From positions 2,104,501 through 2,168,500 of the forward strand of contig NZ_CP028922.1 in NCBI RefSeq assembly GCF_003060825.1: a stretch of DNA of 64,000 bases, read 5' to 3'. Numbering within the stretch: position 1 is the stretch's first letter; each line of letters starts with the position of its first letter. The notes beneath the pieces were generated by a model. It had not been told where the DNA came from, ran no database searches, and saw nothing but the letters and a program-made list of their open reading frames with translations. The DNA comes from Paenibacillus sp. CAA11 (lineage in GTDB: Bacteria; Bacillota; Bacilli; Paenibacillales; Paenibacillaceae). This document shows positions 57,000-64,000 of this stretch, piece by piece. Both the position numbers and the translations under genes were made by a program.

Positions 57000-57093
57000 C
57001 TATATAGATTGAACTAAAGTTTTGCGTTGCACTTCTTGTTACAACGGTGCAATAAGGCTTGTGACATTCATTTCTTTAGTTCATTCTATGTAT
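57000..57093 (-). repeat. structured intergenic repeat, copy 3
   Basis: Read on the minus strand it starts ATACATAGAATGAACTAAAG and ends CTTTAGTTCAATCTATATAG. The inner stem is TGTCACA/TGTAACA, where copy 1 has TGTCATA/TATAACA (T-A replaced by C-G). It lies 35 bases before the diguanylate cyclase start, in the same relative orientation as copy 1 to its gene. A possible promoter on the minus strand (ttgcag, about 16 bases, taataa) lies just outside it. Confidence 0.85.
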
Positions 57094-57445
57094 TCGACAT
57101 ATTATTACAAACTATTAAGCGAACTGCAATATTCCTTCTTTCCTAAAATAATAGAAAATCTTTACTGATATTTAAATATCATATAGAAATTTTGGAAAAT
57201 AACAAATAAAAAATAAAAGTATAGATATTTCTGGATTAATATGGTATATATGAGACAGGGCCAAAGTGATCGCTTTGTAGTCACATGCAGCGCGTCCTTT
57301 ACTTCTCAACGAGAAAGTGAGGTGATCGGGCTGCTTTGTTATGTCCGTACAATTGGGGACAATAGCAATCAGCACCTTATACTGAAGAGCACAAATTTTG
57401 TGGCTTGCAGGCACTATCATTCTGTCTTATAAGAGGAGGAGTAAA
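57094..57445. other. AT-rich region upstream of the cellulase operon
   Basis: No gene is supported. A palindrome gatatttaaatatc lies at about 57167-57180. This region should hold the promoter and regulatory sites of the cellulase genes, but I could not identify a clear sigma-A promoter or a cre site. Confidence 0.4.
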
Positions 57446-60193
57446 TTGAAGATCGGTGTGCGGAGGGGAAAGAGGATAAAGACGGTCGTATTATCTACAC
57501 TGTTGTTAGCGCTTACAACAGGTATGAGCTGGAATGCTGCTCCTGCGCGGGCTGCAGCAAGCCCCACGGATTACAACTATGCGGAGGCCTTACAAAAAGC
57601 AATTTATTTCTATGAAGCGCAGCGTTCAGGAGATTTACCGGAAGATAACCGGGTCAAATGGCGGGGGGACTCCGGTATGCAGGATGGAGCTGATGTCGGT
57701 CATGACCTGACAGGAGGCTGGTATGACGCCGGGGATCATGTCAAATTTGGACTGCCTATGGCCTATTCAGCAACAATGCTGGCCTGGTCTGTATATGAAT
57801 ACAAGGAAGGCTACGAACAATCAGGCCAGCTGGAGGAGATTCTGGACAATATTCGCTGGGCAACAGACTATTTCATGAAAGCGCATACGGCTCCGAATGA
57901 GTTCTACGGTCAAATTGGTAATGGCACTGCGGACCATAATTGGTGGGGACCTGCCGAGGTCATGCCCATGGATCGGCCAGCTTATAAGATTGATGCTGCT
58001 AATCCAGGGTCAGATCTAGCCGGCGAGACAGCAGCTGCACTGGCGGCATCCTCTATTATTTTTAAAGACAGCGATCCGGCCTATTCAGCCAAGCTGCTCA
58101 AGCATGCCAAAGAGCTGTATCAATTTGCAGATCAATATCGTGGTAAATACTCGGACAGCATCACAGATGTCAAGCAGTATTACAATTCCTGGAGCGGCTA
58201 TGCGGATGAGCTAAGCTGGGGCGGTATCTGGCTGTATCTGGCGACGAACGAGCAAACCTATCTGGACAAAGCTATTGAAGCCAGCAAGCAGTGGGGAACT
58301 AACCAATCCGGAGAATGGGATTACAAATGGACTCACTCCTGGGACGACAAGCATTTGGGCGCAGCTTTGATGTTGTCCAAAATAACTGGCGACCCTAAGT
58401 TTGTTCAAGTCATAGAGAAGAATATTCAATATTGGACGACCGGGGTGCCGGAGACCGGCGAAAGAGTAACCTATACCCCTGGCGGACTCGCTCATCTCGA
58501 TCAGTGGGGAGCCTTGCGGTATGCGGCGAATGAAGCTTTCTTAGCCTTCGTCTATGCGGATTGGGAGACAGACCCGGTGAAGAAGCAGACGGCGCGTTCT
58601 TTTGCCGAGAAGCAAATCTTATACATGCTGGGAGATAATCCGCGAAATAGTAGCTATGTAGTTGGCTATGGCAATAACTCTCCGCAGCATCCTCACCATA
58701 GAACGGCACACGGTTCATGGGCAGACAGTCAGTCTGTACCGTCGGAGCATCGGCATGTGCTGTATGGAGCTCTGGTTGGCGGCCCATCGAAGACAGATGC
58801 TTACACAGACAGTATTGGGGACTATGTCTCTAATGAAGTAGCGATAGACTATAATGCTGCATTTACAGGTGCACTGGCCAAAATGGCGATTCTTCATGGG
58901 AAAGGACAAGAGCCCTTAGCTCAATTCCCGGATCCTGAAGTCCCGGAAGATGAAATGTTCGTGGAAGCCTCGGTGAATGCAAGCGGCAGTAACTTTGTTG
59001 AAATAAGAGCGCTGCTGAATAACCGTTCCGGCTGGCCGGCAAGAGCAAGCGACGCTCTGTCTTTCCGTTATTTTGTAGATTTAAGTGAGGCTGCGGCTGC
59101 CGGATATGGACCGGAGGATATTACAGTTACTGCTGGCGGGTATAACCAAGGCGCTCAGATATCCCAGCTTCAACCTTACGACGTTGACAACCATATCTAT
59201 TATATCTCAGTAGATTTTTCAGGTACGCGAATATATCCAGGAGGTCAATCCGCATTCCGAAAGGAAGTTCAATTCAGAATTGCGGCCCCGCTGAACACAA
59301 ACTTCTGGGATAACCGCAATGATTACTCCTTCGAAGGAATCTCCACAGACGGAGCAGCGCCGGTGAAGGCCGTGAATATTCCTGTGTATGATGCAGGTGT
59401 GAAGGTATACGGCGAGCTTCCTGGTGGAGGAACTACTCCCGGTGAACCTACGATTCCATCGGCCCCAAAATCAGTAAAGGCCGAAGCGGGCGACAGAGTC
59501 GTTAAGCTCTCATGGAATAAAGTGAGCGGAGCACACAGCTATAAGGTTTACCGGTCTTTGGTGAGCGGAGGGCCTTATACCGAGTTGGGTACTGAGGTTG
59601 CTGCTGAGTTTACGGATGATAACGTAGAGAATGACATCACTTATTATTATGTGATCAAGGCGGTAAATGGCGCAGGTGTCAGTGCAGATTCTGTACAGGT
59701 CAGCGCCAAACCGCGGGAGAGCAATCCGCCGGTGGATGGCGTGCTGAAGGTTCAATATCGCACAAACGATACGAACGCGGATGATAACCAAATTCGTCCA
59801 CTGCTTCGGATTGTGAACACGGGCCAAGAGGCCATCTCACTCAGCGATGTTAAGATCAGGTATTATTACACCGCAGAAGGGGATCGTCCACAGCAATTTC
59901 ATTGTGATTATGCCTTGATCGGTTCAGAACTTGTTAAAGGCACTTTTGTGAAGCTGGAGAAGCCTGTCGCAGGCGCAGATCATTATGTAGAATTATCATT
60001 TACCTCAGAAGCAGGGATTCTCTCGCCAGGAAGTGATAGCGGGGATATCCAGGTTCGTCTGAATAAGACCGACTGGTCGAACTATCATGAACAGGATGAT
60101 TTCTCTTACAAAGGAGATCAGCAGTCTTATGTGGATTGGGATCAAATCACTTTATATCATAACGGCACGTTGATCTGGGGCGTAGAGCCTTAA
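57446..60193 (+). CDS. modular GH9 cellulase (GH9-CBM3c-FN3-CBM3)
   Basis: A secreted cellulase of about 915 residues. Signal peptide ~1-36 (TVVLSTLLLALTTGMSW). GH9 catalytic domain ~39-485: GGWYDAGDHVKFGLPMAYSA with the catalytic base Asp, HHRTAHGSW, and the acid Glu in SNEVAIDYNAAFTGALA. CBM3c ~500-655 (FVEASVNASGSNFVEIRALL), which in such enzymes makes them processive endoglucanases. FN3 ~670-758 and a C-terminal cellulose-binding CBM3 ~765-915 (NQIRPLLRIVNTGQEAISLS). No dockerin is present, so it is a free enzyme. TTG start after aagaggaggagtaaa. The GH48 gene follows after 31 bases. Confidence 0.93.
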   Translation: MKIGVRRGKRIKTVVLSTLLLALTTGMSWNAAPARAAASPTDYNYAEALQKAIYFYEAQRSGDLPEDNRVKWRGDSGMQDGADVGHDLTGGWYDAGDHVKFGLPMAYSATMLAWSVYEYKEGYEQSGQLEEILDNIRWATDYFMKAHTAPNEFYGQIGNGTADHNWWGPAEVMPMDRPAYKIDAANPGSDLAGETAAALAASSIIFKDSDPAYSAKLLKHAKELYQFADQYRGKYSDSITDVKQYYNSWSGYADELSWGGIWLYLATNEQTYLDKAIEASKQWGTNQSGEWDYKWTHSWDDKHLGAALMLSKITGDPKFVQVIEKNIQYWTTGVPETGERVTYTPGGLAHLDQWGALRYAANEAFLAFVYADWETDPVKKQTARSFAEKQILYMLGDNPRNSSYVVGYGNNSPQHPHHRTAHGSWADSQSVPSEHRHVLYGALVGGPSKTDAYTDSIGDYVSNEVAIDYNAAFTGALAKMAILHGKGQEPLAQFPDPEVPEDEMFVEASVNASGSNFVEIRALLNNRSGWPARASDALSFRYFVDLSEAAAAGYGPEDITVTAGGYNQGAQISQLQPYDVDNHIYYISVDFSGTRIYPGGQSAFRKEVQFRIAAPLNTNFWDNRNDYSFEGISTDGAAPVKAVNIPVYDAGVKVYGELPGGGTTPGEPTIPSAPKSVKAEAGDRVVKLSWNKVSGAHSYKVYRSLVSGGPYTELGTEVAAEFTDDNVENDITYYYVIKAVNGAGVSADSVQVSAKPRESNPPVDGVLKVQYRTNDTNADDNQIRPLLRIVNTGQEAISLSDVKIRYYYTAEGDRPQQFHCDYALIGSELVKGTFVKLEKPVAGADHYVELSFTSEAGILSPGSDSGDIQVRLNKTDWSNYHEQDDFSYKGDQQSYVDWDQITLYHNGTLIWGVEP

Positions 60194-60224
60194 GTTAAAT
60201 GATCTGGAGAGGAATGAGGATGTA

Positions 60225-63221
60225 ATGAGGACAAAATCAGCATTCAAGAAGCCCATCTCCATCATGATGACAGCAGTGTTAACACTATCATTGACGTTTA
60301 GCTCATTTCAATTGGGTACGCCAAAAGCAGCGGCTGCCGCTTCTGTAGAAGGCACACGCTTTTTACAGCTTTATGATCAGCTTAAAGATCCGAAGAGTGG
60401 TTATTTCTCTGCTGAAGGCATTCCCTATCATTCGGTAGAGACCTTAATGAGCGAGGCGCCAGATTATGGGCACATGACGACTTCCGAGGCCTACAGCTAC
60501 TGGATGTGGCTCGAAGTACTGTATGGACACTATACTGGCGACTGGACCAAGCTGGAAGGCGCCTGGGACAATATGGAGAAGTATATGATTCCTATCAATG
60601 AAGGAGACGGCAAGGAAGAGCAGCCTACGATGAGCTATTATAATCCCAATAGTCCCGCTACTTATGCAGCTGAATATGCCCAGCCGGATCAATATCCAAG
60701 CCGCCTCACAAGTGAGTACCCTGCCGGTAAGGATCCGCTCGATGCTGAGCTGAAATCTACTTACGGCAACAATCAAACCTATATGATGCACTGGCTGCTT
60801 GACGTGGACAATTGGTACGGCTATGGGAACCTGTTGAATCCCGGCCATACGGCAACCTATGTGAACACCTTCCAACGCGGAGAGCAGGAGTCTGTCTTTG
60901 AGACGGTTCCGCATCCTTCCCAGGATGACAAGTCCTTTGGCAAGCCGAATGAAGGCTTCATGACCTTGTTCACCAAGGAGAACAATGCTCCCGCTGCGCA
61001 GTGGCGCTACACAAGCGCTGCTGATGCGGATGCCAGAGCCGTGCAGGCGATGTTCTGGGCCAAGAAATTGGGGTACGATAATGAAGTATATTTGAAGAAA
61101 GCCGAGAAAATGGGCGACTATCTTCGTTACACGATGTACGATAAATACTTCCAGAAGATTGGAAGCGCTTCAGATGGGAAGCCGACCGCGGGCACAGGCA
61201 AGGATGCAAGCCATTACCTGCTCTCTTGGTATGCATCATGGGGTGGCGGCTTGGGTCAAAGCGGCAACTGGGCATGGCGGATTGGAGCGAGCCATGTGCA
61301 TCAAGGCTATCAGAACGTTGTTGCCGCATATGCTCTATCCGATGCCGAGAATGGAGGTCTTGTTCCTGCATCTCCAACGGCTGAGCAGGACTGGGATACT
61401 TCACTGAAGCGTCAGTTGGAGTTCTATAACTGGCTGCAGTCCAGCGAAGGAGCGATTGCAGGGGGCGCCACAAACAGCTGGGACGGTGCCTATAAGGCTT
61501 ATCCTGCTGGAATCAGTACGTTCTATGATATGGCTTATGACTCTGCCCCGGTGTATCACGATCCCGAGTCCAATAACTGGTTCGGCATGCAGGCATGGCC
61601 TGTCGAGCGTGTAGCTGAGCTCTATTACATTTTGGCAAGCAATGGAGATACCTCTTCAGAGAACTTCAAGATGGCTAAGAAAGTGATTGAGAACTGGGTA
61701 GATTGGTCCATGGATTACGCATTTGCAGGGGAGCGCCCTGTATCTGATGCGGAAGGCTATTATTTAGATGCAGATGGCAAGCGAATTCTTGGCGGGAAAG
61801 ATGTTCAGGTGGCCACAGTTCCTGCGCCTGGGGAGTTCTGGCTGCCCAGCAATTTGGAATGGCAGGGCCAGCCGGATACCTGGAAAGGCTTTGAGAATCA
61901 TACGGGCAACAACAACCTTCATGTCGTTACCAAAGATCCTGGACAAGACGCAGGTGTTCTCGGAAGCTATGTGAAAGCGCTGACCTTCTTTGCAGCCGGT
62001 ACGAAGGCTGAAAAGGGCAGCTATACCCCGCTTGGCGAAGAAGCGAAGCTGCTGTCCAAAAATCTTCTGAATACCGCATGGAACTATAATGACGGTGTTG
62101 GAATTACCACCAAAGAAGCTCGTAAGGAGTATTACCGCTATTTTACGAATGAAATCTATATTCCTGACGGCTGGTCCGGCAAATTTGGCCAAGGCAATAC
62201 GATCCCGGGCAATCAAGGCGTTCCTTCCGATCCTTCCAAGGGAGGTAAGGGGAAATATCTAAGCTATGCTGAACTTAGACCGAATATTAAGAACGATCCT
62301 GACTGGGCTTACCTTGAGAATAAGTATAAAACCTCATGGAATGCACAAACGAAGAAATGGGATGATGGTGCTCCGGAATTTACGTACCATCGCTTCTGGT
62401 CCCAAGTGGATATGGCGACAGCCTATGCCGAATATGACCGTCTCATTAATGGCGGCGGCTCTGGGCCGGTAGATCCTGTCGCACCGAAGGCTCCCGGCAA
62501 TGTCAAAGCGGCTGCAGGGGATGCCAAAGTTGTGCTGACTTGGAGCAAGCCATCAGGCGCTGAAAGCTATACAGTGAAGAGAGCTGAAACAAGCGGTGGC
62601 CCTTACACTGAAATTGCAACGGTAACGACAAATTCATTCACGGATTCAAGTGTTGTGAATGATACGACCTATTACTATGTAGTATCAGCTGCTAATGCAA
62701 TTGGCGTGAGCCCTGATTCTGCTGAGGTAAGCGCCAAGCCAACCGCGGCTCCGGTTCCAGCCAAAGGTGACCTCGTCGTGGAATACAAGGTGAACGATTC
62801 GAATCCGGGAGACAATCAAATCCGTCCTACGCTGCGTGTAGTGAACAAGGGGACAGAATCTGTTGATCTGAGTCAGGTGAAGGTTCGCTATTACTTCACG
62901 GCTGATGGGGCTACTGGACAAGAGTTTCATTGCGATTACGCCGTTGTAGGCAGCGGCAACATTCAAGGAAGCTTCGTGAAGGTGGATCCTCCGGTAACCG
63001 GTGCGGATCATTATCTTGAAATTTCATTTGCACCTGGAGCGGGTACAATTGCACCGGGAAGCGACAGCGGTGAGATCCAAATTCGTATGAATAAGGCGGA
63101 CTGGTCGAATTACAATGAGAAGGATGATTTCTCATTCGATCCGGTCAAGACTTCTCTGGCGGCATGGGAGAAAACACCTTTATACTTGAATGGTAAGCTT
63201 GTGTGGGGTCTTGAGCCTTAA
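60225..63221 (+). CDS. modular GH48 cellobiohydrolase (GH48-FN3-CBM3)
   Basis: A secreted 998-residue exocellulase. Signal peptide ~1-38. GH48 domain ~40-740, acting from reducing ends: HMTTSEAYSYWMWLEVLYGH holds the catalytic Glu, and QTYMMHWLLDVDNWYGYGN and FQRGEQESVFETVPHPS are family blocks. FN3 ~752-840 and CBM3 ~848-998 follow, closely similar to those of the adjacent GH9 protein, so the two tails share a recent origin. Without dockerin it is a free enzyme. GH9 and GH48 act together on crystalline cellulose. ATG follows gaggaatgaggatgta; no terminator is seen before the next promoter. Confidence 0.95.
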   Translation: MRTKSAFKKPISIMMTAVLTLSLTFSSFQLGTPKAAAAASVEGTRFLQLYDQLKDPKSGYFSAEGIPYHSVETLMSEAPDYGHMTTSEAYSYWMWLEVLYGHYTGDWTKLEGAWDNMEKYMIPINEGDGKEEQPTMSYYNPNSPATYAAEYAQPDQYPSRLTSEYPAGKDPLDAELKSTYGNNQTYMMHWLLDVDNWYGYGNLLNPGHTATYVNTFQRGEQESVFETVPHPSQDDKSFGKPNEGFMTLFTKENNAPAAQWRYTSAADADARAVQAMFWAKKLGYDNEVYLKKAEKMGDYLRYTMYDKYFQKIGSASDGKPTAGTGKDASHYLLSWYASWGGGLGQSGNWAWRIGASHVHQGYQNVVAAYALSDAENGGLVPASPTAEQDWDTSLKRQLEFYNWLQSSEGAIAGGATNSWDGAYKAYPAGISTFYDMAYDSAPVYHDPESNNWFGMQAWPVERVAELYYILASNGDTSSENFKMAKKVIENWVDWSMDYAFAGERPVSDAEGYYLDADGKRILGGKDVQVATVPAPGEFWLPSNLEWQGQPDTWKGFENHTGNNNLHVVTKDPGQDAGVLGSYVKALTFFAAGTKAEKGSYTPLGEEAKLLSKNLLNTAWNYNDGVGITTKEARKEYYRYFTNEIYIPDGWSGKFGQGNTIPGNQGVPSDPSKGGKGKYLSYAELRPNIKNDPDWAYLENKYKTSWNAQTKKWDDGAPEFTYHRFWSQVDMATAYAEYDRLINGGGSGPVDPVAPKAPGNVKAAAGDAKVVLTWSKPSGAESYTVKRAETSGGPYTEIATVTTNSFTDSSVVNDTTYYYVVSAANAIGVSPDSAEVSAKPTAAPVPAKGDLVVEYKVNDSNPGDNQIRPTLRVVNKGTESVDLSQVKVRYYFTADGATGQEFHCDYAVVGSGNIQGSFVKVDPPVTGADHYLEISFAPGAGTIAPGSDSGEIQIRMNKADWSNYNEKDDFSFDPVKTSLAAWEKTPLYLNGKLVWGLEP

Positions 63222-63261
63222 AGAGCCCAGCTTGTATGGAAGTGATTAGTTAACTGGCAAG

Positions 63262-63290
63262 TTGACATCCGCTCTTGAAATAAGTATGAT
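63262..63290 (+). promoter_or_regulatory. promoter of the aspS T-box transcript
   Basis: A near-consensus sigma-A promoter: ttgaca (63262-63267), 17-base spacer, tatgat (63285-63290). Transcription would start about 15 bases before the T-box leader. Confidence 0.85.
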
Positions 63291-63304
63291 AATTCCAATA
63301 CAAA

Positions 63305-63548
63305 AATGCCATGAACTGGAAGAGTAACTGGAAAGGTCGGTACTTAAGAGAGCTGCTCCTAGGCTGCAAGGGCGGCGACCGGCATCTGGTGAAGGACACC
63401 AGGGAGCTTCTGTCTGAACGGTAGAGTTATTGTCTATTTAGTAGGTACGGACGGCACCCGCCGTTACCCGGGCTATAAGTGGCCGCTTTGCGGCAACTAG
63501 GGTGGTACCGCGAATAGAACCTCGTCCCTTATTGGGACGGGGTTTTTT
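63305..63548 (+). ncRNA. T-box riboswitch with Asn specifier
   Basis: A full-size T-box leader. Stem I contains agagagctgctcc, ggctgcaagggcggc and the ccaggGAGc segment; the specifier region tctgAACggtag gives AAC (63417-63419), the codon for asparagine. The T-box core aactagggtggtaccgcg is at about 63495-63512 and the terminator acctcgtccctt ... gggacggggt with T run ends at ~63548. It should activate the downstream gene when tRNA-Asn is uncharged. Confidence 0.9.
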
Positions 63549-63572
63549 GGCATTTATCAGGGGGGTGAGTTC

Positions 63573-63635
63573 GTGAACGATGGTGACGATGATGATACGG
63601 ATGATACTCTCTTTTTACAATCGAAAAGATTCTAG
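63573..63635 (+). CDS. putative 20-codon Asp-rich leader peptide
   Basis: A short frame starts with GTG five bases after gggggtgag, a strong ribosome binding site. It encodes MNDGDDDDTDDTLFLQSKRF: 7 of 20 residues are Asp, 6 of them GAT codons. It ends (TAG) within the ribosome binding site of aspS (ctaggagga), so termination may couple to aspS translation. It lies after the T-box terminator and would be translated only in read-through RNA. It could equally be a simple GAT repeat without function. Confidence 0.45.
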   Translation: MNDGDDDDTDDTLFLQSKRF

Positions 63636-63649
63636 GAGGAATATAAGAT

Positions 63650-64000
63650 ATGTCTATGTCCAAACCCAATCAAGAGTCTTCCAAAGTTCGTGTTCTTTGC
63701 TCCCAGTTATCGGATAAAATCGGGGAAGGGGTAATGATCCAAGGATGGGTTCATCGAACCCGCTATCTAGGTGCCCTTGCTTTCGCTCAGGTTCGAGACA
63801 GAAGCGGCCTGGTGCAGTGTGTGCTTGAAGGAAAGTTAGTCAAGACCCGGCTCGAGCTCGAGTCTGTCGTGACCGTAAAGGGAAAGGTAGTAGCCTCTCT
63901 GAAGACTACTGGCGGAATAGAAATTCAGGCTGAGGAGATTTTCGTACTCAATCGTGCTGAGACACCGCTACCTTTTGAGGTCAATCGAAAGGAGCTAGGC
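63650..64000 (+). CDS. aspS: archaeal-type aspartate--tRNA ligase, 5' part
   Basis: The first 117 residues of a class IIb aminoacyl-tRNA synthetase; the gene continues beyond the window. The visible part is the OB-fold anticodon-binding domain: MIQGWVHRTRYLGALAFAQV, RDRSGLVQCVLEG, ESVVTVKGKVV and the linker FVLNRAETPLPFEVNRKEL. The linker pattern LNRAExPLPF is typical of the shorter archaeal-type AspRS (AspS2), which often is non-discriminating and makes Asp-tRNA(Asn). The Asn-type T-box upstream fits this. ATG follows taggaggaatataag; ATG six bases later is possible. An AsnRS cannot be excluded until the catalytic domain is seen. Confidence 0.85.
   Translation, partial: MSMSKPNQESSKVRVLCSQLSDKIGEGVMIQGWVHRTRYLGALAFAQVRDRSGLVQCVLEGKLVKTRLELESVVTVKGKVVASLKTTGGIEIQAEEIFVLNRAETPLPFEVNRKELG

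Noticed and set aside
23341..57093. CRISPR interpretation of the three related repeats
   Set aside because: The copies are tens of kilobases apart, in two orientations, without spacers or cas genes.
57241..57432. Plus-strand frame of 63 codons before the cellulase gene
   Set aside because: No ribosome binding site and no motif; it overlaps the probable regulatory region and cellulase leader.
60444..61473. Two minus-strand frames
   Set aside because: Antisense to the GH48 catalytic domain; no independent support.

Overview
The window looks like a chromosomal segment of a Paenibacillus-type member of the Bacillales. The signs are strong purine-rich ribosome binding sites, frequent TTG and GTG starts, two T-box leaders, close relatives of Bacillus genes (TmrB, MccA/MccB, YwnA, YpvA, YoaP, YheC/D) and an extracellular cellulase pair (GH9 and GH48) with CBM3 modules. 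No tRNA, CRISPR array, prophage or insertion sequence was seen. Species cannot be named from the sequence alone.

Layout. 1-1090: 3' end of an rRNA operon (23S, 5S, terminator). 1.2-8.9 kb: an Eis-like acetyltransferase, two aldo/keto reductases, a methyltransferase, a DehI-family protein and a secreted two-domain barrel-like protein. 9-15.3 kb: a run of small genes rich in GNAT acetyltransferases, with a DNA glycosylase, an APH-type kinase, a Nudix hydrolase and two unrecognised genes. 15.6-20.4 kb: two tandem membrane-anchored flavoproteins and the tunicamycin-resistance gene tmrB. 21-24 kb: mccA-mccB (methionine-to-cysteine conversion) and an Rrf2 regulator. 24-29 kb: a multi-PAS hybrid histidine kinase facing a PAS-GGDEF-EAL protein. 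31-37 kb: a sugar-amine (Amadori compound) catabolic locus with deglycase, kinase, GntR regulator, divergent amidohydrolase and YfcC-type carrier, with four copies of one palindromic operator. 37-39 kb: a GntR/ABC transporter operon. 39-46.6 kb: an SLH-bearing serine hydrolase, a YpvA-type helicase, a beta-propeller membrane protein, an AraC-type remnant and a lipoprotein. 46.6-51.5 kb: glyS under a glycine T-box, then manC, a glycosyltransferase and an ATP-grasp spore-coat-type protein. 51.5-57 kb: K+ transporter, luciferase-like oxidoreductase, DUF4097-type lipoprotein and a Cache-GGDEF cyclase. 57.4-63.2 kb: the GH9-GH48 cellulase operon. 63.2-64 kb: a T-box with an Asn specifier, an Asp-rich 20-codon leader ORF, and the start of an archaeal-type aspartyl-tRNA synthetase.

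The strongest candidates for something undescribed are three. First, a ~94-bp structured repeat occurs in three intergenic copies. It shows compensatory base changes in two stems, keeps one orientation relative to the gene it faces, and lies 35-36 bp before two regulatory genes. Second, an Asp-rich leader ORF sits between an Asn T-box and aspS. Third, the Amadori locus carries an amidohydrolase that lacks two expected metal-ligand histidines. All functional statements come from reading motifs by eye; no database search was run.
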